A stretch of DNA of 64,000 bases from Nocardioides agri (GCF_013778305.1 NZ_JACEIC010000002.1:1305708-1369707); one strand, 5' to 3'; counted from the stretch's first letter, positions 33,409 to 42,506 are shown. The notes: generated by a model not told the origin, from the letters alone. Made by a program: numbers and translations.

Positions 33409-34594
33409 CACCGCCGTCGTGGGGGCCGGGCCCTACGGCCTGTCCGTCGCAGCGCACCTGCACGGGAGACGCGCCGACTTCCGGGTCTTCGGTCAACCGC
33501 TCGACACCTGGCGGACCGCGATGCCGCGCGGCATGTTCCTCAAGTCGGACGGCTTCGCCTCGAACCTGTCGGCACCGGAGCCGGGCGCGACGCTGGCCGA
33601 CTACTGCCGCGAGCGCGGCCTGCCCTACCACCCCACGGACGAGCCTGTCCCGCTCGAGACCTTCATCTCCTACGGTCTCGACTTCCAGCAGCGCTACGTG
33701 CCCGATCTCGAGCAGCAGAACGTCACCTCGATCGCCCGCGACGGGCGAGGGTTCCGGTTGCGGCTCGACGATGGCGAGGAGTTCCGCGCCAAGCAGGCGG
33801 TCGTCGCCGCGGGCATCACCCACTTCGCCGCGATGCCCCACATCTTCGACGGGATCTCGCCGGAGCTGGTCACCCACTCCAGCGCCCACCACGACCTCTC
33901 CCGGTTCAAGGGGCAGCGGGTGACGGTGGTCGGTGCCGGCGCGTCCGCCGTAAACCTCGCCGTGTGGCTGGCTCGTGCCGGCGCGGAGAGCCGGCTGGTG
34001 GCGCGTCGCGACTCAGTGCACTTCTCGTCCCCGCCGACCGGGCGGAGCCGCACCTTGATCGAGAAGCTCCACCGGCCCGGCTCCGGGCTGGGGCCGGGGT
34101 GGCGGTCCCGGGCGAGCTGTGACGCCCCGGACCTGTTCCGGCTCGTGCCCGCGAAGTGGCGGCCCGAGATCGTGCGGCGCCACCTGGGCCCGAGCTCGGC
34201 CTGGCACCTCAAGGAGCCGTTCGAGTCCTCGGTCGAGGTGTTCACCGCGCGCTCGATCCAACGGGCAGTGGCGACCGACGACGGCGTGCGGCTGGTGCTG
34301 GCGAGCTCGCAGGACGAACCGACTCTGACGATCGAGTCCGACCACGTCATCTGCGCCACCGGCTACCAGGCGGACCTCAACCGGCTCAGCTTCCTCGACG
34401 ACGAGCTGCGGACCGAGGTGCGGACGGTCGGACGGGCCCCGGTCCTCTCCCACCGCTTCGAGTCCTCGGCGCCCGGTCTGTACTTCCTCGGCCTCTCCGC
34501 CGCAGTGTCGTTCGGGCCGCTGATGCGATTCATGCACGGTGACGAGTTCGCCGCGCGCCGGATCACGCAGGACCTCCTCCGGTGTGCCGCCTGA
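33395..34594 (+). CDS. Flavin-dependent monooxygenase-like protein
   Basis: A 399-residue two-dinucleotide-binding flavoprotein. DTAVVGAGPYGLSVAAHL at about 10-15 is the FAD fingerprint, GQRVTVVGAGASAVNLAVWLARAG at about 180 the NADPH fingerprint, and HVICATGYQADLNRL the ATG motif of N-hydroxylating/flavin monooxygenases. It resembles SidA/K-oxygenase-like and FMO-like enzymes. It overlaps the exporter gene and precedes the thioesterase fusion, so it is likely part of the same operon. Candidate role: oxidation of the lasso peptide or an associated small molecule; substrate unknown. Confidence 0.85.
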   Translation: MIECDTAVVGAGPYGLSVAAHLHGRRADFRVFGQPLDTWRTAMPRGMFLKSDGFASNLSAPEPGATLADYCRERGLPYHPTDEPVPLETFISYGLDFQQRYVPDLEQQNVTSIARDGRGFRLRLDDGEEFRAKQAVVAAGITHFAAMPHIFDGISPELVTHSSAHHDLSRFKGQRVTVVGAGASAVNLAVWLARAGAESRLVARRDSVHFSSPPTGRSRTLIEKLHRPGSGLGPGWRSRASCDAPDLFRLVPAKWRPEIVRRHLGPSSAWHLKEPFESSVEVFTARSIQRAVATDDGVRLVLASSQDEPTLTIESDHVICATGYQADLNRLSFLDDELRTEVRTVGRAPVLSHRFESSAPGLYFLGLSAAVSFGPLMRFMHGDEFAARRITQDLLRCAA

Positions 34595-36579
34595 CCGTCG
34601 CCGAGCTGCGTCCGGGCAGTGACGGCACCCTCTTCCTCCTCGGCGGCGCCGGGGCATCGACCGAGGAGCTCGTGCCCCTCGTCGAGGGCCTGCCGGCCGG
34701 ACCGAGGGTGGTCGCCCTCGCGCTGGCGGCGGACCCGGGCTCGGCCGACACGGTCGCCTCGATGGCAGCCGTCGCCGCGTCCGCCGTCGGTGCCGAGCAG
34801 CCGGAGGGTGCGCTCCGGCTGCTCGGCTACTCCTTCGGCGGCCTCCTCGCGCTGGAAGCCGCGGAGCTGCTCACCGCCGCGGGCCGGAGCGTGGCCTTCG
34901 TCGGCCTCGTCGACTCGTTCTTCGACCAGCGCCACTGGCCGACCGGCCTGTTCGCCCGCGCGACCGCCCGTCGGACGTGGGTGCACCTCCGCGACATCAC
35001 CGGCCGACCACCGGTCCAGGCCCTGCGGGAGCTCTCGGCGCGGTCGGCGCGGCTGACCAGGAGGCTGCGCCGCCGACGCGGACCTGCACAGCCCGCCGTG
35101 GCGGCGCTCGCCACGCCCCAGGACCGCAACCTCGCCGTCATGGCCTTGTGGCAGCCGAGGGTCGTCGACCGGCCGGTCACGCTCTTCGCGGCGACCGAGG
35201 CGGACTTCGGCTGCGACCTGGCCGAGCTGTGGCGCCCCTGGCTCCCGCAGCTGGAGGTACGCCGCGTGTGGGGCAACCACCTCGACCTGACCCAGACCTC
35301 CGTCGGTGCGGCCCGGCTCGCCCGAGCCGTGAGCCGGGCCGTCGAGCCGACGTCCGGACACCTGACGGTGCTCGTCGCGAGCACGTTCCGGTGGCCCGGT
35401 GCGGCCCGGCTCGCAGCGGACCTGACCGAGGTCGGCTGCACGGTCGACGGCGTCGCTCCTCGGGGCAGCGCCCTGCACGTCGTCTCCGCGGTCCGGCGCA
35501 GCCATCCGCTCGGCCTCGTCGACCCCGTCGGGTCCCTCCGGTCGGCGATCGAGGCCTCCGAGCCGGACCTCGTCATCCCCTTCGACGACCGCACCCGGCA
35601 GGTCCTGGCGCGGATCCACGCGGAGTCCGACCCCACCACCGCGTCCGGCTCGCGCATGCGCGAGCTGCTCGAGCAGTCGCTCGGCTCCCCGGGCACGTTC
35701 GCCTCGGTCTACTCCCGCAACGGGCTGATGGAGCTCGCGCGCGACGCCGGCGTCCTCTGCCCGCCGACCGCAGCGGTCAACTCCGCGGCGGACATCGCCG
35801 CGTGGATGGGACGCAACCCCGGACCCGCGGTGCTCAAGACGGACGGGAGCTGGGGCGGCCGGGGCATGGCGATCCTGCGCACCGACGCCGAGGCCGGGGT
35901 CGCGTGGCGCGATCTGCACCGCCGTCCTTCCCTCGCGCGGGCGCTCAAGCGCCTCGTCGTCGAGCGTGACCCGTGGGCGCTGCGGGCGTGGGTCGCCGGC
36001 ACCCGACCGACGGTCTCGATCCAGAGCTACATCGAGGGCCGGCCCGCCAACGCCGCGGTCGCCTGCCATCGCGGAACCGCACTGGGTGCCGTCCAGGCCG
36101 AGGTGGTCGAGAGTGACGGCCCCACCGGGCCCTCGACCGTGCTCCGGGTCGTCGACCACCCCGACATGGACTACGCGGTCAAGTCGATCGTCAGCCGGCT
36201 CGAGCTCTCCGGGCTGTGCGGGCTCGACTTCATCCTCGACGCGGACGGCCGCGCCCACCTGCTCGAGCTCAACCCACGCGCCACGCCCACGTCCCACCTC
36301 ATCGGCGCAGACGGCGCCGACCCGCTCACGCTGCTCCGCGCGGTCCACGGGTACGACGAGCCGCCGGCGCGCACGGCGTCGTACCCCGGGGGCCTGGTGG
36401 CACTGTTCCCCCAGGAGCTGGTGCGCGACGCCGGCAGCCGCTACCTGCAGTGCGCGCACCACGACGTCCCGACCTACGCGCCCGACCTGGTGGCGGCCGC
36501 CTTGGCGAGGCCCCGCGGCCGGCGCCGGGGATCGACGCCGAGGATCGCCCCGGCAGTGGTGGAGGCCGAGGTGCCGTGA
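34582..36579 (+). CDS. Thioesterase-ATP-grasp fusion protein
   Basis: A 665-residue two-domain protein. Residues 1-250 form an alpha/beta-hydrolase type II thioesterase: LFLLGGAGASTEELVPL, then LRLLGYSFGGLLALEAAELL (GxSxG) and VWGNHLDLTQ with the catalytic His near the end. From about 265 a Rossmann-like preATP-grasp segment (LTVLVASTFRWPGAARLAADL, LVIPFDDRTRQVLARI) leads into an ATP-grasp domain with AVLKTDGSWGGRGMAIL, then LCGLDFILDADGRAHLLELNPRATPTSHLIGADG. ATP-grasp enzymes ligate a carboxylate to an amine. The thioesterase part would release a thioester-bound acyl group. I know no such fusion in lasso clusters. Confidence 0.85.
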   Translation: MCRLTVAELRPGSDGTLFLLGGAGASTEELVPLVEGLPAGPRVVALALAADPGSADTVASMAAVAASAVGAEQPEGALRLLGYSFGGLLALEAAELLTAAGRSVAFVGLVDSFFDQRHWPTGLFARATARRTWVHLRDITGRPPVQALRELSARSARLTRRLRRRRGPAQPAVAALATPQDRNLAVMALWQPRVVDRPVTLFAATEADFGCDLAELWRPWLPQLEVRRVWGNHLDLTQTSVGAARLARAVSRAVEPTSGHLTVLVASTFRWPGAARLAADLTEVGCTVDGVAPRGSALHVVSAVRRSHPLGLVDPVGSLRSAIEASEPDLVIPFDDRTRQVLARIHAESDPTTASGSRMRELLEQSLGSPGTFASVYSRNGLMELARDAGVLCPPTAAVNSAADIAAWMGRNPGPAVLKTDGSWGGRGMAILRTDAEAGVAWRDLHRRPSLARALKRLVVERDPWALRAWVAGTRPTVSIQSYIEGRPANAAVACHRGTALGAVQAEVVESDGPTGPSTVLRVVDHPDMDYAVKSIVSRLELSGLCGLDFILDADGRAHLLELNPRATPTSHLIGADGADPLTLLRAVHGYDEPPARTASYPGGLVALFPQELVRDAGSRYLQCAHHDVPTYAPDLVAAALARPRGRRRGSTPRIAPAVVEAEVP

Positions 36580-37307
36580 GGCGGGACGACTTCGAGCTGG
36601 CAGGCACGGTGGGTAGCGGGACGGACGCCCGGTGGGCGGTCAACCTCACCGTGCACGGGATCGGGCGGCCCGCTCGACCGCTGGATCCCGGTGAGGACGA
36701 CACGTGGATCACGGTCGAGCAGCTCGACGGCCTGCTGGACGCCGCCGTGGGGCGTCCGGAGGTCACCATCACGTTCGACGACGGCAACCTGTCCGACCTC
36801 GAGATCGGGCTGCCCCGCCTCCAGGAGCGCGGCCTGAGGGCTCGGTTCTACGTCTGCGCCGGACTTCTGGGGCAGCCGGGCCGGCTCGACGCTGCGGACG
36901 TGCGCGAGCTCCACGCTGCCGGGATGGTCATCGGCTCCCACGGCTGGTCCCACCGGGACTGGCGGTCGCTGGACTGGAGCAGGGGCGAGGCGGCGGAGGT
37001 CCAGGAGGAGATGGTGCGGGCCCGGCGAGAGCTCGAGCGACTCACCGGTTCGGAGGTGTCCGAGATCGCCATCCCGTTCGGCTCCTACAACCGCCACGTC
37101 CTGCGCGCCCTGCGCCGGACCGGGGCGACGCGCGTCTACACGAGCGACGGCGGTTGGGCGCGCCGAGGTGCCTGGCTGCAGGCACGCACCAGCATCCGCA
37201 GCACCGACGGGCCGGACTGGCCCCAGCGCGTGATGATCGCCCGGCCCACGCTCGGCCGGCGGGTGCGCAACCGGGTGGCCGGCACGGCCAAGCGGCTCCG
37301 CGGGTGA
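36576..37307 (+). CDS. Polysaccharide deacetylase family protein (NodB)
   Basis: A 243-residue NodB-domain protein. EVTITFDDGNLSDLEIGLP has the catalytic TFDDG motif, MVIGSHGWSHRDWRSL the H-x3-H zinc ligands, and IAIPFGSYNRHVLRALRRTGATRVYTSDGG the later motifs. There is no obvious signal peptide (RRDDFELAGTVGSG is the N-terminus), so it may act in the cytosol. GTG 36576 overlaps the previous stop. It ends the operon. It could act on a sugar donor or amide used by the lasso or EPS pathway. Confidence 0.88.
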   Translation: MRRDDFELAGTVGSGTDARWAVNLTVHGIGRPARPLDPGEDDTWITVEQLDGLLDAAVGRPEVTITFDDGNLSDLEIGLPRLQERGLRARFYVCAGLLGQPGRLDAADVRELHAAGMVIGSHGWSHRDWRSLDWSRGEAAEVQEEMVRARRELERLTGSEVSEIAIPFGSYNRHVLRALRRTGATRVYTSDGGWARRGAWLQARTSIRSTDGPDWPQRVMIARPTLGRRVRNRVAGTAKRLRG

Positions 37308-37315
37308 GCGGGCTC

Positions 37316-37375
37316 CCCCATTCTCGGTAGGTCCGGCCCAAGCCGCTCGGTGACCGCCAGGCGGGCACCTAGCGT
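37316..37375 (+). promoter_or_regulatory. Operator-like motif and -10-like box before methyltransferase gene
   Basis: CCCCATTCTCGGTAGG (37316-37331) resembles the recurring CCC...GGG set. CCTAGCGT (37368-37375) is a -10-like box about 37 bases later, giving a leader of about 40 bases before ATG 37422. Confidence 0.4.
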
Positions 37376-37421
37376 CGACCGTGACCGAGCACCGAGAACC
37401 AATCGAAACGGAAGGGGTCGG

Positions 37422-38651
37422 ATGAACGCCCCGAAGTGCCGTCTCTGTGGAGACGACCTGACTCAGACCTTCGTCGACCTCGGCACGTCGCCGCCCTGCG
37501 AGAGCTACCTCGACGCCGACCAGCTGGACCGTGGCGAGACGTTCTACCCGCTCCACGTCCGGATCTGCTCGTCGTGCCTGCTGGTCCAGCTGCCGGCGTA
37601 CCTCGCGGGTGAGGACATCTTCAGTCACTACGCGTACTTCTCGTCCTACTCCGAGTCGTGGGTCGCCCACGCGAAGCGGTACGTCGACGCAGCGGTCGCC
37701 AGGCTGGACCTCGATGAGACCTCGCTGGTGGTCGAGGTCGCCAGCAACGACGGCTACCTCCTGCAGCACGTCCGCGACCTGGGCATCCGCTGCCTGGGCA
37801 TCGAGCCCGCGGCGAACATCGCCGAGGTCGCCCGCGCGAAGGGCATCGACACCGTCTGCGAGTTCCTCGGGGAGGCGACGGGCACCGAGGTCTCCGCCGC
37901 GCACGGGAAGGCCGACCTGGTCGCCGCCAACAACGTCTTCGCGCACGTGCCCGACATCGTGGACTTCGCTCGCGGCCTGCGCGCGCTGCTGAAGGACGAC
38001 GGCACCCTGACCATCGAGATCCCGCACCTGCTGCGGCTGATCGAGGACCGGCTCTACGACACGATCTACCACGAGCACTACTCCTACCTCTCCCTGATCA
38101 CGACGCAGCGGGTGCTGGCCGAGGCCGGCCTCACGGTGGTCGACGTCGAGGAGCTGACGACCCACGGCGGTTCGCTCCGCACCTGGTCGATGCCGACGGA
38201 GAGCGCTCCGGAGCCGAGCGCCAGGGTCGCCAAGGTCCTGGCCGACGAGCGCCGAGCCGGGCTGGACACCGTCGAGGGGCACGCGGGGTTCGCCCAGGTC
38301 GTCAGCGCGGCCCGCGACGACCTCGTGGACTTCCTCATCCAGGCTCGCCGCGAGGGCGCGACCGTGGCCGGGTACGGCGCACCCGGCAAGGGCAACACCC
38401 TCCTCAACCACGCCGGTGTGCGTGAGGACCTCCTCGCCTACACCGTCGACCGCAGCACCTTCAAGCAGGGCATGTTCCTGCCCGGCACGCACATCCCGAT
38501 CCATGCGCCGGAGAAGCTCGCCGAGACCAAGCCGGACTACATCCTGATCCTTCCCTGGAACCTGCGCGAGGAGATCACCGCGCAGCTCGCGTACACGCGC
38601 GAGTGGGGGGCACGGCTGTTGGTCCCGCTGCCGAGGCTCGAGGTCTACTGA
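37422..38651 (+). CDS. Sugar C-methyltransferase (zinc-binding N-terminal, SAM-dependent)
   Basis: A 409-residue protein with three parts. The N-terminal zinc-binding domain has CRLCGDDL and CSSCLLVQLP. The SAM domain has VVEVASNDGYLLQHVRDLGIRCLGIEP and DLVAANNVFAHVPD. The C-terminal domain has YHEHYSYLSL, GGSLRTW and GYGAPGKGNTLLNHAGV. This is the organisation of NDP-sugar C-methyltransferases such as TylC3. It would add a methyl branch to an NDP-deoxyketosugar. ATG 37422 is well supported, with GGAAGGGGTCGG upstream. A strong hairpin follows. Confidence 0.9.
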   Translation: MNAPKCRLCGDDLTQTFVDLGTSPPCESYLDADQLDRGETFYPLHVRICSSCLLVQLPAYLAGEDIFSHYAYFSSYSESWVAHAKRYVDAAVARLDLDETSLVVEVASNDGYLLQHVRDLGIRCLGIEPAANIAEVARAKGIDTVCEFLGEATGTEVSAAHGKADLVAANNVFAHVPDIVDFARGLRALLKDDGTLTIEIPHLLRLIEDRLYDTIYHEHYSYLSLITTQRVLAEAGLTVVDVEELTTHGGSLRTWSMPTESAPEPSARVAKVLADERRAGLDTVEGHAGFAQVVSAARDDLVDFLIQARREGATVAGYGAPGKGNTLLNHAGVREDLLAYTVDRSTFKQGMFLPGTHIPIHAPEKLAETKPDYILILPWNLREEITAQLAYTREWGARLLVPLPRLEVY

Positions 38652-38668
38652 CCGACCACCGCGCCCGT

Positions 38669-38704
38669 TGAGCCCGTCGACCACCCGTGGGGTCGGCGGG
38701 CTCA
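38669..38704. terminator. Strong bidirectional hairpin between convergent methyltransferases
   Basis: TGAGCCCGTCGACC (38669-38682) pairs with GGTCGGCGGGCTCA (38691-38704) in a 14-base stem with one G-T wobble and an 8-base loop. It lies between the stops at 38651 (+) and 38709 (-). Confidence 0.8.
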
Positions 38705-38708
38705 GCGC

Positions 38709-39800
38709 TCAGCAAGCGCCGTAGACGACCCACCGGTCGGCGAGCTGGGGCCAGCTGTCGCGCAGCTCATCAGCCAGGTCCGGCAGCATCAGCAGGATGC
38801 TCCCCGGGTCGGCTGCGACCATCGCGTCCGGGGCGACGACCGGGATGTCGGTGCCGGGCATCCTCCGCCCCTGCTTGGCAGGCGCCCCGTCGGCGATCCC
38901 CGCAACGACCCCGGGACGCAGCCCGGCCGCGGCGAGCACGGCGACGGCCCGGGACCCGGCGCCGTAGAGCCAGGCGCCTCCCGGCTGGCTCTCCGCCCAT
39001 CGACGCAGCTGCTCGACATCCTGCTCGAGCGCCGCGCCCAAGGGGCCCATCGCGGTCGGGTCCAGGACGCCGAGGGCACGTTCTGCGCGCTCGAGCTCGT
39101 CGAGGGCGACGCCCTCCGCTGCGGGCCCGACGCCGCTGCGGGAGGCCAGCAGGAGGACCGAGCCGGTGTAGAGCGAGTAGCTGCGCGCCGCGTACACCGT
39201 CAGCCCGGCGTCGGCGAGGAGGCGCCGTGCTGCCGGGACGCTGTGGTAGGCGAAGTGGCCGTGGCGCAGCGCGTTCCACTCGCGACGTGCGAGCGTCGCG
39301 GCGTACGTCGGGAACTGCAGCAGCAGGATCCCGTCGTCGGTGAGTGCCTCGGCCCGGGCGCGCGCGGCCGCCGCCTGGTCGCGGTCGTGCATCAACCCGT
39401 AGACGTCGACGACCAGGCCGGCCCGGTCGCCGACGGCGGGCCGAAAGCCTCTGGCACGGAGCGCGTCGCCCCAGGAGCCGCCGTGCGGGCTGGCGAACTC
39501 GATGAACTCCCCCGGCTCGATCAGGCCGGCGGCCAGGAGCTCGTCGACGGCCTGGTGGGCCTGGTCGACGGCCGCGCGCGGCTCGAGCGCACGCGGCTCC
39601 TCCGGCGCCGGTCCGTCGTCCAGCAGCTGGGCCAGCCCGCAGCTCGCGCACCACCACATCGCGAGGGGGTGCCGAGGGTCCGGACCCGCGTCCGACGCGG
39701 ACGGGAAGTGGTCAGCGGCCGGCTGCTCGCCGAGGTCGAGGACGACGCGGCCGCTCGTCGACCGACAGCCCCGACAGTGGTGCGGGTCAGCCGACGACAT
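38709..39800 (-). CDS. Sugar methyltransferase-like protein, divergent
   Basis: A 363-residue relative of the enzyme at 37422, but shorter. CRGCRSTSGRVVLDLGEQPAADHF and CASCGLAQLL make the zinc-binding N-terminus. The central region EFIEFASPHGGSWGDALRARGFRPAVGD is a degenerate SAM motif (normally VExGSxxG). RHGHFAYHSVPAARRLLADAGLTVYAARSYSLYTGSVLLLASR and GGAWLYGAGSRAVAVLAAAGLRPGVVAGIADGAPAKQGRRMPGTDIPVV follow. It overlaps the RmlC-like gene by 14 bases. It may have lost activity or changed substrate; a role in sugar methylation is inferred. Confidence 0.75.
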   Translation of the reverse strand: MSSADPHHCRGCRSTSGRVVLDLGEQPAADHFPSASDAGPDPRHPLAMWWCASCGLAQLLDDGPAPEEPRALEPRAAVDQAHQAVDELLAAGLIEPGEFIEFASPHGGSWGDALRARGFRPAVGDRAGLVVDVYGLMHDRDQAAAARARAEALTDDGILLLQFPTYAATLARREWNALRHGHFAYHSVPAARRLLADAGLTVYAARSYSLYTGSVLLLASRSGVGPAAEGVALDELERAERALGVLDPTAMGPLGAALEQDVEQLRRWAESQPGGAWLYGAGSRAVAVLAAAGLRPGVVAGIADGAPAKQGRRMPGTDIPVVAPDAMVAADPGSILLMLPDLADELRDSWPQLADRWVVYGAC

Positions 39801-40338
39801 GACCCGCGCTCATCTCGCGCCACGACCCGGCGGACTCGTCCCGCGGGCTGAGGGTGTCCACCGGCAGCGGCCACGTGATGGCCAGGTCCGGGTCGTCGTA
39901 CCGCACCGAGACGTCGTCGGTGGAGTCGTGGGGACGATCGATGCGGTAGCAGATGTCGGCGACCTCGCTCAGCACCTGGAACCCGTGCAGGAACCCGCGC
40001 GGGACGTAGAGCACGCAGTGCTGCTCGTCGTCGAGCGTGAAGCCCTGGTGCCGTCCGAAGGTCGGGGACTCGGGGCGAGCGTCGACGATGACGTCGAGGA
40101 TGGCGCCGCGGGCGCATCGGACGAGCTTGGCCTCTCCGCCCCGCGCGCGGCCGTGGAGGCCGCGCAGGGTGCCCCGGCTCGATCGCGACTGCGAGTCCTG
40201 GACGAACGACGCCGGGTCCAGCCCGTGGGCCGCAGCGACCTCGGCGTCGAACGTGCGGGTGAAGAACCCTCGGGCGTCGCGGTGCGGCGACGGCCGGAAC
40301 ACCAGCACGTCGTGGAGCTCGGCGGTCTCGACACGCAT
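39787..40338 (-). CDS. rfbC: dTDP-4-dehydrorhamnose 3,5-epimerase-like protein
   Basis: A 183-residue cupin of the RmlC family. GLHGR contains the catalytic His (LRGLHGRARG), and FGRHQGFTLDDEQHCVLYVPRGFLHGFQVLSEVADICYR has the substrate-binding region and conserved His/Tyr. MRVETAELHDVLVFRPSPHRDARGFFTRTFD is the usual N-terminus (family: D.RG.F.E.). Some relatives epimerise other dTDP-ketosugars, so the exact substrate is uncertain. It is four bases downstream of the PIG-L gene, and all three genes on this strand form a sugar-modifying operon. Confidence 0.85.
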   Translation of the reverse strand: MRVETAELHDVLVFRPSPHRDARGFFTRTFDAEVAAAHGLDPASFVQDSQSRSSRGTLRGLHGRARGGEAKLVRCARGAILDVIVDARPESPTFGRHQGFTLDDEQHCVLYVPRGFLHGFQVLSEVADICYRIDRPHDSTDDVSVRYDDPDLAITWPLPVDTLSPRDESAGSWREMSAGHVVG

Positions 40339-40342
40339 GCTC

Positions 40343-40975
40343 TCAGACCTCCACGAGCGCCTTGGCGACCCAGAATCCCTCGGCGTACGGCTGGCGGCAC
40401 TCCATGCCGCGCAGTCGCATCAGGCCGAGGAAGACCTCGTCGTCCCACCAGTCGTGGGGGTGCTGGCTCGGGAAGTGGCGATCCAGCAGCGCCACCTTGC
40501 GGCGGGCGTGCTCCGCGGTGAGCCCGACGTAGTGGGACGGAGCACCCATGTCGCCGTCCCACTTGGGGATCTCGTAGTGCATGACGAGCGCGTCCCGCCA
40601 CACCGTCGTCACCATGACACCGAGCGTGCGATGGTCCTGGTGGGCGTCGTCGACGCGATGGGTGAGCACCAGCTGCGGCCGGCAGTGTCGGGCGAGGTCC
40701 TCGAGATGCTCCTTGGCCGCCTCCCAGTGGGTGGGCAGCCGACCGTCGGGCAGCGCGGCGAAGTGCGTCTTGACCCCCGGGAGGATCTCCTGGAGGGCAC
40801 CCTCGGACTCGGCGATCCGGTCCGGGGAACCCGTCAGGACGGCGACGGTGAGGGTGACGTCGGGGCGCTCGGCGATCCGGAGCAGCGTCCCTCCGCACCC
40901 GATCTCGACGTCGTCGGGGTGCGCCCCCACGCAGAGGACGTCGAGCGGGCCATCGGGCAGTCTGAGCGGATCCAT
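40343..40975 (-). CDS. PIG-L family deacetylase
   Basis: A 210-residue LmbE/PIG-L protein. VLCVGAHPDDVEIGCGGTLLRIAE carries the AHPDD metal motif, and HRVDDAHQDHRTLGVM the second His-x-x-His pair. The length and lack of a signal peptide suggest a cytosolic N-deacetylase acting on an N-acetylsugar intermediate. The stop is four bases before the next start, so the operon order is PIG-L, RmlC-like, methyltransferase-like. Substrate inferred. Confidence 0.9.
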   Translation of the reverse strand: MDPLRLPDGPLDVLCVGAHPDDVEIGCGGTLLRIAERPDVTLTVAVLTGSPDRIAESEGALQEILPGVKTHFAALPDGRLPTHWEAAKEHLEDLARHCRPQLVLTHRVDDAHQDHRTLGVMVTTVWRDALVMHYEIPKWDGDMGAPSHYVGLTAEHARRKVALLDRHFPSQHPHDWWDDEVFLGLMRLRGMECRQPYAEGFWVAKALVEV

Positions 40976-41083
40976 CGACCTGGATCCTTCCGGGCTGCGG
41001 CCCGACGCCCGGGCAGATGCCGGGCCACATACCGCATCTTGTGGAGGCCGTCGGGCTGCGCCGGGTCCGGCCGCCCGGTCGGG

Positions 41084-41863
41084 TCAGCCGACGCCGTGCT
41101 CGCGCACGAACGTCAGGATCCGCTCCGCGAGCTCCGGGCGGCAGACGATCAGGTCCGGCAGGTAGACGTCGTCCTGGTTGTAGACGAGCGGGGTGCCGTC
41201 GACGCGAGAGGTGAAGAGGCCGGCGGCACGGGCGACCGCGACCGGAGCGGCCGAGTCCCACTCGTACTGCCCTCCGGCGTGCACGTAGGCGTCGGTCAGG
41301 TCGCGCGCCACGGAGATCACCTTCACCCCGGCCGAGCCCATCGGCACCAGCTCGGCGTCCAGCTCCTCGGCGAGGGCGTGCACGAACGCCGGCGGTCGGC
41401 TGCGCGAGACGGCGATGCGCGGGCGCGGCGCGCTGCTCGGGGGCACGACCGGCGGGGTGCCGGTGTTGAAGGTCTCGCCCAGCGCGGGCTGGGCGACCGC
41501 GCCCGCGACGAGGTCGCCGTCCTGCCAGAGCGCGACGTGGACCGCCCAGTCGTCGCGGGGCACCTCGGAGAACTCGCGGGTGCCGTCCAGCGGGTCGATG
41601 ATCCAGACCCGGCTGCTGGTGAGGCGGGCCTTGTCGTCCTTGCCCTCCTCCGAGAGCACGGCGTCGCCGGGACGGTGCTCGGCGACGAGCTCCATCAACA
41701 GCTCGTGGGCGGCCCGGTCGCCGGCGTCCTTGAGCTCGCGGCCCTCGAGACCCTCGCCCCGGACCTCGAGCAGCCGCTCCCCCGCGACCGTGGCGAGCCA
41801 CGTGGCGAGCACGTGGTCGTCGGTGGCGGCGGCAGCGGGTGGAGTTCCGGGGGCGAACGTCAT
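41084..41863 (-). CDS. CysQ/inositol-phosphatase family phosphatase
   Basis: A 259-residue IMPase-superfamily protein. VLSEEGKDD gives the first acidic site, RVWIIDPLDGTREFSEV the DPLDGT metal motif, and YEWDSAAPVAVARAAG the WD motif. The order and spacing are those of 3'(2'),5'-bisphosphate nucleotidases (CysQ) and related inositol/fructose phosphatases. ATG 41863 has AGGGTGG upstream and is preferred over GTG 41872. It follows pth on the same strand after a short gap. Function as PAP phosphatase is the most likely but not certain. Confidence 0.85.
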   Translation of the reverse strand: MTFAPGTPPAAAATDDHVLATWLATVAGERLLEVRGEGLEGRELKDAGDRAAHELLMELVAEHRPGDAVLSEEGKDDKARLTSSRVWIIDPLDGTREFSEVPRDDWAVHVALWQDGDLVAGAVAQPALGETFNTGTPPVVPPSSAPRPRIAVSRSRPPAFVHALAEELDAELVPMGSAGVKVISVARDLTDAYVHAGGQYEWDSAAPVAVARAAGLFTSRVDGTPLVYNQDDVYLPDLIVCRPELAERILTFVREHGVG

Positions 41864-41873
41864 GCGGGCCACC

Positions 41874-42506
41874 CTATGAGTTGAACTTCTGCTGGGTGCG
41901 CTCGAGCCCCTCGAGCACGAGCGACTCGACGGCGTCGGCAGCCTTGTCGACCTGGAACGGCACGATCCTGCGCTCGGCCGACGAGTAGTCCGACAGCACG
42001 AAGTCCGCGACCTCCTGGCGACCCGGCGGGCGGCCGATGCCCACCCTGACCCGGTGGAAGTCGCCGGTGCCGAAGGACGAGCGCATCGACCGCAGCCCGT
42101 TGTGGCCGTTGTCGCCGCCGCCGAGCTTGACCCGCATGGTGTCGAACGGGATGTCGAGCTCGTCGTGGACGGCGATGACGCGCTCGGGCGGCACCTTGTA
42201 GAAGGTCGCGAGCTGCTTGACCGGGCCGCCGGACTCGTTCATGTACGACCGGCTCTTCGCGAGCACGACCCGCGGACCCGGCGCTCCGGGCGCGCCGAGG
42301 CGACCTTCGACGACCTCCGCGCGGCCGGACTTGTGGGCCCGGAAGGAGGAGCCCATGCGGGTCGCGAGCTCCTCGACGACGAGGTAGCCCACGTTGTGCC
42401 GGTGGCCGGCATAGGAAGGGCCGGGATTCCCCAGCCCGACCACCAACCACACGGGGGTAGCGGAGTCGGTCACGGAATCCCGGCCCTTCCTACGGAACAG
42501 CGTCAT
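41874..42506 (-). CDS. pth: Peptidyl-tRNA hydrolase
   Basis: A 210-residue Pth. [24 protein letters not shown] has the catalytic His and Asn, [17 protein letters not shown] and [32 protein letters not shown] the remaining active-site loops. It releases tRNA from prematurely ended peptidyl-tRNAs. It lies 16 bases from rplY on the same strand, the normal rplY-pth pair in actinobacteria. Confidence 0.97.
   Translation of the reverse strand: MTLFRRKGRDSVTDSATPVWLVVGLGNPGPSYAGHRHNVGYLVVEELATRMGSSFRAHKSGRAEVVEGRLGAPGAPGPRVVLAKSRSYMNESGGPVKQLATFYKVPPERVIAVHDELDIPFDTMRVKLGGGDNGHNGLRSMRSSFGTGDFHRVRVGIGRPPGRQEVADFVLSDYSSAERRIVPFQVDKAADAVESLVLEGLERTQQKFNS

Noticed and set aside
30097..33411. An 1104-residue minus-strand open frame over the ABC exporter
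   Set aside because: Only the part 30097-31227 has family motifs; the rest is the shadow of the plus-strand exporter in GC-rich DNA.
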